Positions 36,355 to 45,123 of a DNA stretch of 64,000 bases are shown here, in pieces (positions within the stretch are counted from its first letter, which is position 1; every line of letters starts with the position of its first letter). The position numbers were made by a program, and so were the translations under genes. The DNA lies in the NCBI RefSeq assembly GCF_016595505.1, contig NZ_JAENIL010000032.1, positions 1 to 64,000 of the forward strand. Direction: 5' to 3'. Below the pieces are notes generated by a model that was not told the origin of the DNA, made no database searches, and saw only the letters and a program-made list of their open reading frames with translations. This stretch comes from Pelagicoccus mobilis (GTDB lineage: Bacteria > Verrucomicrobiota > Verrucomicrobiia > Opitutales > Opitutaceae).

Positions 36355-37209
36355 GTGTTAAAGACTATCGAACCCTGCCTGTTTTCTTTTGATTTGGAGT
36401 GGATCCCCGACCCCTTAAGCGCGGAGATGCTATTTGACGTGGATACAAGTGGGACTCACGGCCCGGAGGAGGCTATGAAGCGTCTCTGGAAGGAGGGGGG
36501 AGCGACTGAGGAGATGCCCCAGCCGTATCTGAAGACGGTACTTTGCCGGATCGTATCCGTTTCGGGAGTACTGCGTGAAGTGGCTTCGGGAAATGTGCGA
36601 CTTAAGTTAGTGACGCTCCCAGCGGTCGCGGGAGACCCAGAAAAGGAGAAGGAAGGGACCATTCTTAAGCAGCTTCTCAAGGCGATCGGCACGCGAAAGC
36701 CTCAGCTTGTGGGCTACAATTCTCACAATGCGGATGTCCCCATCATCGTCCAGCGTGCCATTGTCCATGGACTTTTTGGGCAAGGAATGGGTGAGCGTCC
36801 AAATAAGCCTTGGGAGGGGGTCGACTATTTCGCGACGAGCGGAGACCATAACGTGGATCTGGCCCCGATGGTTGGACGTTGGGGGCAGACCCCCCGTCTC
36901 CATGAGATCGCGACGCTGTCGGGGATTCCCGGCAAGGTGGATACTGAGGGTGGTTTTGTATCTGATCTCTGGTTACAGGGGAAACTGCAGGACATTCTTG
37001 ATTACAACGAGTTTGATGCGATCACGACGCACCTGCTTTGGGCGCGGATCGCGCATTTCTCGGGATTGCTGAATGCGGAAGCTTACGATCGGGAACAGGC
37101 GTTGGTGCGAGTGTTGTTAGATGAGGAAATCGCCAAGGGAAAGAAGCACTTCGTCCAGTATATCGAGGAATGGGACCGCTTGAAAGCTCTAGCGGATAAG
37201 CGTCTGTAG
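36355..37209 (+). CDS. Predicted 3'-5' exonuclease related to PolB exonuclease domain
   Basis: The 284-residue DnaQ-like fold has the three exonuclease motifs: FDLEW (Asp and Glu of motif I), VGYNSHNADVPI (motif II, where NSHNAD replaces the usual N-x-x-x-F/Y-D), and the late acidic DYNEFDAITTHLLWARI (motif III). This is the pattern of the uncharacterised family related to the proofreading domain of DNA polymerase B. The polarity and substrate are inferred from the fold only. Start GTG 36355 directly precedes the conserved part. A DUF2007 gene follows after 5 bp. Confidence 0.75.
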   Translation: MLKTIEPCLFSFDLEWIPDPLSAEMLFDVDTSGTHGPEEAMKRLWKEGGATEEMPQPYLKTVLCRIVSVSGVLREVASGNVRLKLVTLPAVAGDPEKEKEGTILKQLLKAIGTRKPQLVGYNSHNADVPIIVQRAIVHGLFGQGMGERPNKPWEGVDYFATSGDHNVDLAPMVGRWGQTPRLHEIATLSGIPGKVDTEGGFVSDLWLQGKLQDILDYNEFDAITTHLLWARIAHFSGLLNAEAYDREQALVRVLLDEEIAKGKKHFVQYIEEWDRLKALADKRL

Positions 37210-37214
37210 TTTTG

Positions 37215-37625
37215 ATGAGAGTTGTTGCCCGATACCAGAAAGCTGACGATGCGTATTTGGCTGCATCGGTTCTTGAGGGGAGCGGGCTGTCTCCACATAT
37301 CCGAGACGGGCATACGATCGGAGTCGACTGGTTTTACTCGCAGGCGATTGGTGGAGTGAAGCTGGAGGTTCCGGAGGGGGAATTCGAAAAGGCAGTGGAG
37401 TTGCTGGGATTGCCGCCTGTTGAAGAGCCGACTCTGAAGTGTCCGTACTGTGATTCCGCTAAGGTGAAAGTTCGGGAGCTTAGCGGAGTCGCGGCTCTAG
37501 GGATCGTGCTGTTCGGGTTCGCTGTGCCGCTCAAGACTCGCAAGGCCGATTGTCTTGATTGCAAAACGAGCCTTAAGGTGAGCACCAATGAAAACGGTGA
37601 ACAGGTCGCTGAGAAGATCGATTAA
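37215..37625 (+). CDS. DUF2007-like protein with zinc-ribbon tail
   Basis: The 136-residue soluble protein has an N-terminal ferredoxin-like segment (VVARYQKADDAYLAASVLEG, then GVKLEVPEGEFEKAVELL) like the DUF2007 putative signal-transducing family. It is followed by a zinc-ribbon arrangement, CPYCDS and CLDCKT, separated by a hydrophobic stretch (LGIVLFGFAVPL). Function unknown. It probably shares a transcript with the exonuclease gene 5 bp upstream. ATG 37215 is taken rather than TTG 37212. Confidence 0.75.
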   Translation: MRVVARYQKADDAYLAASVLEGSGLSPHIRDGHTIGVDWFYSQAIGGVKLEVPEGEFEKAVELLGLPPVEEPTLKCPYCDSAKVKVRELSGVAALGIVLFGFAVPLKTRKADCLDCKTSLKVSTNENGEQVAEKID

Positions 37626-37681
37626 CTAATCTGGTTTTCGGTTCGGTTGAGACTCAGCTGACCAGCCAATGCCCGGCTCGG

Positions 37682-37713
37682 CCGTGAAATGCGCAACGTT
37701 GCAATTTTCGCGG
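37682..37713. repeat. 32-bp palindrome upstream of the PaaX-like gene
   Basis: Structure: CCGTGAAA, three bases, core GCAACGTTGC, three bases, TTTCGCGG. The core is a perfect palindrome and the outer arms pair with one mismatch. A second copy with the same arms and core overlaps the end of the gene at 38570. The central AACGTT resembles LacI-type operators. Confidence 0.75.
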
Positions 37714-37801
37714 TTAATCTCCAGCCTGGTAAGCGGAATTCAATCTTGAAGCAGTTTGGAGTCGATCGATACGAAGCTGCTTCGGCTCTCTCTTGTTGCC
37801 T

Positions 37802-38575
37802 ATGCGTCTTGGACCCAGAACTCGTTTGTTTTTGGAAGTATTAGTTACTACCGGATTCGATACTTTAAACACGGTGTGCCGTCCTAGCTCTCGATTGATT
37901 GAGGGGTGTGGCTGGGACAGTTCGGACCAGCTGCGAAAACAGTTGGCCCGATTGGAAAGAAACGGGCTGTTGAGCTATGAGCGGACTGAGGGCAAAGGGA
38001 ACTGGGTTTTGAGTTTAACAGAGAAAGGGCTAGCGGTCGCGAATGATGGAATCGTGCCCGAAGAGCGATGGAATCGGGACTGGAACGGAAAGTGGCATCT
38101 GTTCTCGTTTGATTTGCCAAGTGCCTCCCGGAAGATGCGAAATCAACTGGGAGATTGGTTAGACCTCAACCGATTTGGTCGGCTTCAAGGAAGTGTCCGC
38201 GTTTCGCCTTGGTTCGAATCCTCATGGCGTATCGCTTTGGAGGAAATGAAGATTCCTAGTTCAAGCCTTATTCTGTTTGAAGGAGAACCACATTCGTTGA
38301 GTTCTGATTTTGCTGTTGTCACGGATGCTTGGGACTTTCCTGCGATTAACCATGGGTATCAAAAATACATCGCGTACTTGGAAAGTTCGATTGCTGAAGA
38401 AGTCGTGTCGGGCGGTTTGGAAGACTGGCTATTTGAGGAGAATCGTCTTTGGCGTGCGGCGTTTGAAAGAGATCCGTTTTTGCCGTCGAAGCTACTGCCT
38501 GAAGACTACCTCGGGAAAAGAGCTTACGAGCTCCGAAAGAGGAAGCTAGCGCAACTGACACTCGTGCGACCGTGA
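37802..38575 (+). CDS. PaaX-like transcriptional regulator
   Basis: The 257-residue protein has an N-terminal winged helix (SRLIEGCGWDSSDQLRKQLARLERNGLLSYERT, about 25-60). The PaaX central domain follows, beginning WNGKWHLFSFDLPSASRKMRNQL and containing GRLQGSVRVSPW. A C-terminal helical part ends the protein. PaaX is the phenylacetyl-CoA-responsive repressor of phenylacetate breakdown; no such genes are nearby, so the effector here is unknown. ATG 37802 is chosen over TTG 37793 or 37796. The gene stands alone and is bracketed by two 32-bp palindromes, the second of which contains its TGA stop. They could be its own operators. Confidence 0.85.
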   Translation: MRLGPRTRLFLEVLVTTGFDTLNTVCRPSSRLIEGCGWDSSDQLRKQLARLERNGLLSYERTEGKGNWVLSLTEKGLAVANDGIVPEERWNRDWNGKWHLFSFDLPSASRKMRNQLGDWLDLNRFGRLQGSVRVSPWFESSWRIALEEMKIPSSSLILFEGEPHSLSSDFAVVTDAWDFPAINHGYQKYIAYLESSIAEEVVSGGLEDWLFEENRLWRAAFERDPFLPSKLLPEDYLGKRAYELRKRKLAQLTLVRP

Positions 38576-38601
38576 AATATGCAACGTTGCGCTTTTCGCG
38601 G
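38570..38601. repeat. 32-bp palindrome overlapping the PaaX-like stop codon
   Basis: Same arms (CCGTGAAA, TTTCGCGG) and core GCAACGTTGC as at 37682; only the three-base spacers differ (TAT and GCT here, TGC and AAT there). Pairing extends outward by GA and TC. The TGA of the regulator gene is part of the left arm. Confidence 0.75.
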
Positions 38602-38636
38602 TCGTGGATGGGGTGGTGTTGAGGATGAGGGGGTGG

Positions 38637-41090
38637 CTAAATGAGCTCTTTGAGGTCTTGGAGGGTGATCTTGGCGTTGGCGGCCTCGCTGGCTTCGAAG
38701 ACGTCTTGGAGGAGCTTCCGCTTCTTGGTCTGGAGCTCGAGTACCTTTTCTTCGACAGAGTCGCTCACGATCAGCTTGTAGCTGGTGACCACCTTGGTTT
38801 GTCCGATACGGTGGGCGCGGTCGGTGGCTTGAGCTTCCGCTGCGGGGTTCCACCAAGGGTCGAAGTGGACTACGGTGTCCGCGGCGGTGAGGTTGAGTCC
38901 GGTACCGCCCGCTTTGAGGGAGATGAGGAAGATTGGGATGTCGTCCGATTCGTTGAATCTGTCCACCTCGGCCATGCGGTTGCGAGTGGAACCGTCGATA
39001 TAGCAGAAGGGGATCTCCTGGGATTCGAGCTCTTCCTTTAGTATCGAAAGCAAGGATACGAATTGGGAAAAGACGAGAATGCGGTGTCCTCCATCGATGG
39101 ACTCCTCGAGGAGTTCGTTGAAGGAGTTGAGCTTGGAGGATGCTTTGGCTTCTAGTGACTCGTCGAGCAGGCGCGGGTCGCAACAGGTTTGGCGGAGGCG
39201 GAGAAGTTGGGTGAGGGTCTTCATGCGAAGAGCGCCTTCGCTGGCTCCGCTTTTCTCGAGTTGGGAGATTTCTGCTTCGGCGTGTTTGCGAGCTGTGTCG
39301 TATACCTTCTTTTGCTCGCCGGTCATCTCCATGAAGAGAACTTGTTCGATCTTGTCGGGCAGTTCTGTGGCAACCTTGTCCTTGGTGCGACGGAGAATGT
39401 AAGGGGCGGCTTGGTCGAGGATTCGGCGTTCGTGCCAGCGTCGCTCATCGCCGCGAGCCCCGCTTGGAATAGGCTTCCAGCCTCCGGGCATGATGAAGTC
39501 GAGTAGCGACATCAGGTCCTGGATGCTGTTTTCGATTGGTGTACCCGTGAGCAGGATACGCCCGTTGGTTTGCAGGGCGGTGAGGGCTTTGGCGTTTTGG
39601 GTGCGACGGTTTTTGATGTGCTGGGCTTCGTCAGCGATCACGCAGGTGAAGTTTAGCTCTGCGAGCAGCTTCTTGTCGCGGATGAGCGTACCGTAGGAGG
39701 TGATGATCAGATCGTAGGCGTAGGCATCAGCTGGAGCCTTCAATCGGGTCGAGCCGTGGTTGCAAAACACCTTTAGCTCAGGAGTGAACTTCGCGGCTTC
39801 ACGTCGCCAGTTCTCGACGAGAGATGCTGGGCAGACAATGAGGGAGGGGGATCGTTTGGTATTGTTTACAATACTGGAAAGCAGGGCGAGAGCCTGAAGT
39901 GTCTTACCAAGACCCATCTCGTCGGCGAGGATGCCGCCCAGTTGGTGGGTGAAGAGGTGGTGGAGCCAAGCGACGCCGGTTTTTTGGTAGGGGCGGAGTG
40001 TGGAGTCGAGCGACTTGGAAAGTCGTGGAACGGCGAGTCTGTCGAGATGCTTGAGGGCTTCGCTGCGCGAGCGCCAGGTGGATGGGGGCTTGAAGTTCGG
40101 GTTGAGTTCGGAGAGGGGTTCCTCGACCTCAAGACTGCGCGAGTAGGGGATCTTGTAGCTTCCGTTGTGAAGGAGCGGGGCGTTGAAATCGCCGGTTAGC
40201 TGCTTCTGGACGGTGTTGAGCTTGTCGAGGTTTGAGCGCTTTATGAGGAATACCTTGTCGCCATTTTCGATGTAGTGCTTGCCGGTGTTGAGGCTTTGAC
40301 TGATTTCGTGCTGTGAGGCTTGTCCTGCGTTTATGGATACGGTGAGATTGTATCCGTTTCGCTCCTCGACGATTTCGGTTTTTATCTTGGCCTCGGGCAG
40401 GGAACCGACGCGTTGCTTGAAGTTGGAGGTGAACTCGGCTTGGTATTTTTCTTCGAGGTCTCCCCAGTATTCGCCGAGAAAGTTTAGGGCGAGGTGTCGA
40501 TTGCGGAGCCACCATTTTCGGTTGCCAGGCTCTAGCTTGAAGCGGTGCGTTTGCAGGAGCTCGCGGATTTCTTCGTAGAAGGGGTGCTCTCGAGAGGGGA
40601 GGGAGATGGCTAGGTAGTGTGAGGATCCGTCGACCTCGAGGGGCTTGCCGTCGAAGGTGGTGGGCTCTCTTTCTTTTCGGGTGGATTTAGGCGCCGGAGA
40701 TCGCGACGCAAGGTCGCTTCCCACATCGGGTTGTGGGGATGGAGATTTTAAATGTTCGGTTACGCCGATGAGTTCGGAGCCGTTCCAGGGAATGGGATTG
40801 TGGGGTTTGTTGGCCCAGTAGAAATCGTCTTCTCCTTGGAGTGTGGATACGAGGGTGGAGAGCTTTTCGCGGTCGAGTTGGAGGAAGGGGGAGAGCTGGC
40901 CGCCGCACCACTGGAAGAGGGAGAAGGCGGCGACACGGCCGGCTTCGTTGAGTTCGCCGAGTTGTTGCGGTCCGAGCTTGTCGGGCTGGATGTTGCTTCC
41001 GTTGGTGAGCTTGATCTCGATTTTGGTCGGGATGGCGTCGCGTGGAGCGCTGCTTTCGAGATTTGGCGGGAGTATGATGCGGAGTCGCAT
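38637..41090 (-). CDS. SNF2-family DEAD/DEAH ATPase
   Basis: The 817-residue Swi2/Snf2-type DNA translocase has a variable N-terminal region (about 1-360) of unknown role, then the two RecA-like lobes: DEMGLGKTLQALALL (motif I), ADEAQHIKN (motif II), LTGTPIEN (motif III), VFSQFVSLL (motif IV), and GGTGLNLTAADTVVHFDPWW with ATDRAHRIGQ (motifs V and VI). It belongs with bacterial SNF2 proteins linked to transcription recycling or DNA repair; the precise role is not visible. It lies leftward between the PaaX palindrome and rsmG, with a dispersed repeat upstream. Confidence 0.93.
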   Translation of the reverse strand: MRLRIILPPNLESSAPRDAIPTKIEIKLTNGSNIQPDKLGPQQLGELNEAGRVAAFSLFQWCGGQLSPFLQLDREKLSTLVSTLQGEDDFYWANKPHNPIPWNGSELIGVTEHLKSPSPQPDVGSDLASRSPAPKSTRKEREPTTFDGKPLEVDGSSHYLAISLPSREHPFYEEIRELLQTHRFKLEPGNRKWWLRNRHLALNFLGEYWGDLEEKYQAEFTSNFKQRVGSLPEAKIKTEIVEERNGYNLTVSINAGQASQHEISQSLNTGKHYIENGDKVFLIKRSNLDKLNTVQKQLTGDFNAPLLHNGSYKIPYSRSLEVEEPLSELNPNFKPPSTWRSRSEALKHLDRLAVPRLSKSLDSTLRPYQKTGVAWLHHLFTHQLGGILADEMGLGKTLQALALLSSIVNNTKRSPSLIVCPASLVENWRREAAKFTPELKVFCNHGSTRLKAPADAYAYDLIITSYGTLIRDKKLLAELNFTCVIADEAQHIKNRRTQNAKALTALQTNGRILLTGTPIENSIQDLMSLLDFIMPGGWKPIPSGARGDERRWHERRILDQAAPYILRRTKDKVATELPDKIEQVLFMEMTGEQKKVYDTARKHAEAEISQLEKSGASEGALRMKTLTQLLRLRQTCCDPRLLDESLEAKASSKLNSFNELLEESIDGGHRILVFSQFVSLLSILKEELESQEIPFCYIDGSTRNRMAEVDRFNESDDIPIFLISLKAGGTGLNLTAADTVVHFDPWWNPAAEAQATDRAHRIGQTKVVTSYKLIVSDSVEEKVLELQTKKRKLLQDVFEASEAANAKITLQDLKELI

Positions 41091-41144
41091 TCGGCGAATG
41101 AAGAATTAAGAATGCAGAAGTGGGAAGTGGATCGGGTTTGGGTT

Positions 41145-41172
41145 GTGGCCACTGGGGACAGCGGCCGCTACC
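41145..41172. repeat. GGCCGCT...AGCGGCCGCTACC repeat, copy 2 (supplies rsmG stop)
   Basis: GTGGCCACTGGGGACAGCGG and then CCGCTACC; the same order as the copy at 14721. The CTA within it is, on the minus strand, the TAG stop codon of rsmG (41168-41170). Confidence 0.7.
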
Positions 41173-41806
41173 TTTTTACGGGGACGTGGATGACGTATTT
41201 TTGGTCGAATTCGTCGTAGTCGAAGTAGTTTCGGATCGGATACGGTTCTGGTGTTTCTTTTATGGAGGAGAGCTCTTCGCTTAGTTCGCCGCCTTTGAGG
41301 TAGAGGACTCCGTTGGGCAGGTCGTTGAAGCAGGAGCGTTTCACTTTCTTGCGGATCCACTTCATGAACTTAGGGAGTTGGGTGACGGCGCGGGCGACGA
41401 TGAAGTCGACTTGGCGGTCGACCTCCTCGACTCGGCATTGGATGGCGACTGCGTTTTCGAGGCCGAGGCGTTCGATGCAGTCTTGCACGACTTTGATCTT
41501 TTTGCCGATCGAGTCGACGAGGAGAAAACGTGTTTCCGGGAAGGCGATGGCGAGGGGGACGCCTGGGAATCCGCCTCCGGTGCCGACATCGATCACGGTG
41601 GTGTCGGGCTTGAAGGCCATGGTTTTGGCGATGGCGAGGGAGTGGAGGATGTGTCGCTTGGGGAGGTTTTCGACGTCTGAGCGGGAGATCAGGTTGATCT
41701 TCTCGTTCCACTCGGCGATGGCGGAGGCGTAGGTTTCGAATTTCGCGATCTGATCGGGCGTGAATTCGGGAAAGTGTTGGGCGACGATTGAGAGGTCGAA
41801 TTTCAT
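41168..41806 (-). CDS. rsmG: 16S rRNA (guanine-N7)-methyltransferase
   Basis: The 212-residue RsmG/GidB methylates G527 of 16S rRNA using S-adenosylmethionine. It has the N-terminal helix pair ending WNEKINLISRSD, the SAM-binding motif VIDVGTGGGFPGVPLAI, the RVEEVDRQVDFIVARAV segment and KWIRKKVKR. ATG 41806 gives the normal family length; the frame is open further to 41908 but that extension is unlike RsmG. Its last two codons and the stop come from a dispersed repeat. Confidence 0.93.
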   Translation of the reverse strand: MKFDLSIVAQHFPEFTPDQIAKFETYASAIAEWNEKINLISRSDVENLPKRHILHSLAIAKTMAFKPDTTVIDVGTGGGFPGVPLAIAFPETRFLLVDSIGKKIKVVQDCIERLGLENAVAIQCRVEEVDRQVDFIVARAVTQLPKFMKWIRKKVKRSCFNDLPNGVLYLKGGELSEELSSIKETPEPYPIRNYFDYDEFDQKYVIHVPVKR

Positions 41807-41942
41807 AGGAAGTCCGGCAGGCAAAGCCTGTTTTCTGTTTTTGGCAAAGCGAAAGCGGTTCTCTTTGGTTGATGAAGAAAGAATTAAGCGATTACCTATT
41901 GGTAACATGCGGGTAACACGAAGTCGGTAGCATGGTGTGATT

Positions 41943-43415
41943 ATGAGAACGACGGTGATTTTTAGGCTGGTTGCGTCTTGGGGCGCGTTGACGGGGTACG
42001 CGTGGGGAGCGGCAAATGAGGGTGATTCTGTTTCCTTGAAGCTGTCTGATGAATTGGAGCAGGCGATCTATTTGCACGAGGGTGAGGCGGACTTGGGGAA
42101 GGCTGCCCAAGCGTATCGTGGCATCTTGGAGGAGAGCGAGCTTGTCGATTCGATAGCGGCGGAGACGAGTTATCGCTTGGCGATGGTCTATTTGGACCAG
42201 GGGAAGCAAGCGTTGGCGATGAAGCTGCTGTCGGATTTGGTCGAAAACTATCCAGAGGAGTCGCAGTGGGTGGCGGAAGCGGAGGCGGTGCTGCCAAAGA
42301 AGTTCGTGCCGGAAATCACGCCCTGGGAGGATGGCGAGAGGACTTACTACGACTGGCTAATGCCGACCGGAGATTTGGTTGGGCGTAGCTTTTCGACGAT
42401 TTACTCCTATGAATGGGAGGGCAGGGAGCTTTGGCGAAAGGAGACGCGATTTGTTCTCAATGGGCATCGCTCGACTGCGGTGGAGTTTGACAAGAAGACT
42501 TTCAATACGGCTTACGGCCGGATGAATCTCGAAAAGATGGGGAATTGCCGGGCTTGGTACGCGGAGGATGGACGTTCGGTGAATGTAGAATACTCGAAAA
42601 CGGGTAAGAGCAGTAGTTTCGATTTTAACCAACGTGTTTACGACAACGAGCAAGCTGTTGATTTGATGAGGCAAATCCCGATCGAGCTAGGGTACCGGAT
42701 GGCCAAAAAGATTTTTGTGTCTTTCTCGGGGATGCCGATCGATATCACTTTTGAGATTAAGAGTATAGAGGAATTGGATACGGCTCTAGGTCACCTCGAA
42801 TGTTATGAAGTCGAAATCGATATGCAGGTGCAAAAGCAAAGCGTTATCTTTACCGCAGATGAGCGCCGCATTCCAGTCATCTACAAGGTGGGTGGAGTAG
42901 AGGCTCACCTCACGAAGGTAGAGACGGTCAATTTCGATGCTCCACGTTTGTACGAGAACGAGAAGCATGGTTTCTCGTTGGAAGTCCCTGCTGCTTGGTC
43001 GGTGATTCCGCACGATAAGGCGAGTGACGAGAGCGACCAGGTCGTGTGGTTGGCGGAGCCGATGGTGCGTGGCGTCTACATGGCGGCCTCAGAGCTCAAC
43101 ACGGATTGGAAGAAGGAGGAGCCGATTTCGATCGATGGGATGCTCGCCGAGATGACTGGGAAGGTGAGGAGACAATTTAGCGAAATCAAATCTGATCCGG
43201 TCGAATTGAAGCGATTTGAGTTGGGCGGTTTGGAGGCGGGAGCTTTTCTCTTCGAGGCTCCTGAGGGATCGCAGACGCAGGGAGACGTCTACCTCTACAT
43301 TTTATTGGGAGAGGAGAAGCACTACGTTTTCCAGGGAGCGATGCCCCCAGGTGATACAGACGAGATGCTACCGATTTTCGAGAAGATCGTAATGAGCTTA
43401 AAAACGGAACTCTAG
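41943..43415 (+). CDS. Secreted TPR-containing protein of unknown function
   Basis: The 490-residue protein has a signal peptide (FRLVASWGALTGYAWGA). A short tetratricopeptide-like section follows (about 30-110; ETSYRLAMVYLDQGKQALAMKLL). A beta-rich middle region (about 120-330) has the look of DUF3108-type outer-membrane-associated proteins. The C-terminal domain begins ENEKHGFSLEVPAAWSV and resembles the PsbP/DUF1795 fold. No catalytic motif is visible. It is the first gene of an operon; the sensor kinase ATG follows its stop by one base, so the protein may belong to the stimulus the kinase senses. Confidence 0.75.
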   Translation: MRTTVIFRLVASWGALTGYAWGAANEGDSVSLKLSDELEQAIYLHEGEADLGKAAQAYRGILEESELVDSIAAETSYRLAMVYLDQGKQALAMKLLSDLVENYPEESQWVAEAEAVLPKKFVPEITPWEDGERTYYDWLMPTGDLVGRSFSTIYSYEWEGRELWRKETRFVLNGHRSTAVEFDKKTFNTAYGRMNLEKMGNCRAWYAEDGRSVNVEYSKTGKSSSFDFNQRVYDNEQAVDLMRQIPIELGYRMAKKIFVSFSGMPIDITFEIKSIEELDTALGHLECYEVEIDMQVQKQSVIFTADERRIPVIYKVGGVEAHLTKVETVNFDAPRLYENEKHGFSLEVPAAWSVIPHDKASDESDQVVWLAEPMVRGVYMAASELNTDWKKEEPISIDGMLAEMTGKVRRQFSEIKSDPVELKRFELGGLEAGAFLFEAPEGSQTQGDVYLYILLGEEKHYVFQGAMPPGDTDEMLPIFEKIVMSLKTEL

Positions 43416-43416
43416 T

Positions 43417-45123
43417 ATGTTTGGCCGTACTGGTAATGCGAAGCCAAGTGTCACCCAAGCGTCGGCTTGGGTGACTTACTTGCTTTTGGCGATCGGGATC
43501 ATCAGTCCAGTTGTTTGCGTAATCTGGCTTTTGCAAAAAACGGTTGAAAGCGAAACCGCTCAGGTCCGGGAGCTGGTGAAGGAATCGCAAGAGAGGAGCC
43601 TGCTCGATGCTGATTCTCTGATTCGTCTTACGGCGATGAACATGGTTCCTAGTGAGGAGAATGGTGGCGTCCGCTATTTCTTTGGCCGTCGATCGGTCGC
43701 GGTGTCGAGAGATGAGCAGAAGGCGAGCAAGGCTCTGTTGGACGAGATACGGGAGGAGTTGAAAGGGCTCGAAAGTCTAGCGGTGCAAGAGAAGTTGGCT
43801 GGCTATTTGGCTGATGCTGATGTGTCGGATGCGAGACTGTTGGGCGGTAGACCGATTGGACCCGTTCTGTTGGAATTGGGGATGAGCTCAAGTGGTGAAG
43901 GTGATGCGTTGAGCGATACGTTTATCGAATCGGCGGATGAGTACATCGCTAAGCAATCGGAGGAAACATTGCTGAGTCGTCAGTTCCGGTATTCGGTGCA
44001 GCGATACGCGGCCTATTCGGAGTCTTCCGAAATTCAGCTCATTTTAGAGAAGCAAGAACTGGTTAATCGATGGGTCGAGGATGCGGATCGTCTTCGTGAG
44101 CTAGGCAGTGGAGAGGGGTATTTTAGTGTGGTGAATCTGGATGCTCAGGAGGCGTTGCTTTTCCCGCATGATGCTTTGTTGGAGGCAGGGAGGCAGCTCG
44201 AATCGCTGCAGGTGAATCGATTCGAGCTCGAGTTGGAGGGAAGCTCGGACAATCAAAGCGTGAAGCAGCTTTCCGAGCCTTTGGACTTTTTGTACATTCA
44301 CTCCTCGTTCGAGGAGTTTCGTTCCGAGGTCTCGGTCGAGAAGTCGGTGCTTTATTTGTGGATCGCTGTGATCGTGCTCGGTTTGTCTATCTTTTCGGGG
44401 GTGGCGATTGTGATGTCGGTTCGTCGTCAGGCTAGCGTGACTCGCTTGAAGGATAACTTGGTCGCCACGGTTACGCACGAGTTGAAGACCCCTGTGGCAT
44501 CCATTCGTTTGCTTGTTGACACATTGATGGATGAGGAGCGTCGAGGAAAGGTGGATACGCAGGAGTATATCGAGCTGATTTCCCGAGAGAACCATCGTTT
44601 GGGACGATTGATCGATAACTTTCTATCCTTTTCGCGAATGGAACGCTCGAAGGGCAGTTTTGATATTAGTCCGATTTCTCCGATTGAAGTTGTGGAGTCC
44701 GCGGAGGAAGCGTTTCGCGAACGTTTTCAAGGGCAGCGTTTTTCGCTTGAGGTGGTGGTTCCTGATAACTTGCCACAGATCCAAGGGGATGCCGATGCGT
44801 TGTCGACTGTGTTGGGCAATCTTTTGGAGAATGCCTTCAAGTACGGCGGGCGAGATCGTGAGATTGTCCTGAGAGCTAGCAATGTGGTGGATGGGGTGGA
44901 GTTTGAGGTCGAGGATTTTGGGCAAGGGATTCCGAAGCGTGAGCAAAAGCGGATCTTCCGGAAATTTTACCAGGTGGATGGGGTCCGCGGCGCTCAGAGT
45001 GGAAGTGTTGGCCTGGGGTTGAGCATTGTGGATTTCGTTGTATCCAAGCATTCCGGACGTATTGAGTTGGAAAGTGAAGAGGGAGTAGGAAGTTTGTTTA
45101 AAGTGAGGATTCCTTATGCCTAA
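43417..45123 (+). CDS. Membrane sensor histidine kinase
   Basis: The 568-residue protein has an N-terminal transmembrane helix (about 14-36), a periplasmic sensor region to about 305, a second helix (LYLWIAVIVLGLSIFSGVAIV), and a kinase core. The phosphoacceptor His is in TVTHELKTPVASIRL; ATP-binding boxes are NLLENAFKYG, DFGQGI and GSVGLGLSIV. It is classic EnvZ/PhoR-type organisation. It overlaps the response-regulator gene by 8 bp (ATGCCTAA) and is its certain partner. Confidence 0.93.
   Translation: MFGRTGNAKPSVTQASAWVTYLLLAIGIISPVVCVIWLLQKTVESETAQVRELVKESQERSLLDADSLIRLTAMNMVPSEENGGVRYFFGRRSVAVSRDEQKASKALLDEIREELKGLESLAVQEKLAGYLADADVSDARLLGGRPIGPVLLELGMSSSGEGDALSDTFIESADEYIAKQSEETLLSRQFRYSVQRYAAYSESSEIQLILEKQELVNRWVEDADRLRELGSGEGYFSVVNLDAQEALLFPHDALLEAGRQLESLQVNRFELELEGSSDNQSVKQLSEPLDFLYIHSSFEEFRSEVSVEKSVLYLWIAVIVLGLSIFSGVAIVMSVRRQASVTRLKDNLVATVTHELKTPVASIRLLVDTLMDEERRGKVDTQEYIELISRENHRLGRLIDNFLSFSRMERSKGSFDISPISPIEVVESAEEAFRERFQGQRFSLEVVVPDNLPQIQGDADALSTVLGNLLENAFKYGGRDREIVLRASNVVDGVEFEVEDFGQGIPKREQKRIFRKFYQVDGVRGAQSGSVGLGLSIVDFVVSKHSGRIELESEEGVGSLFKVRIPYA

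Noticed and set aside
37802-38575. Palindromes around the PaaX-like gene as a CRISPR remnant
   Set aside because: There are only two copies, no spacers of regular length, and no cas genes. PaaX and Cas2 are only distantly comparable.
39861-39872. ATTGTTTACAAT, similar to the operator palindromes
   Set aside because: It lies in the middle of the SNF2 helicase coding region, far from any start, and breaks the yryr pattern; probably chance.
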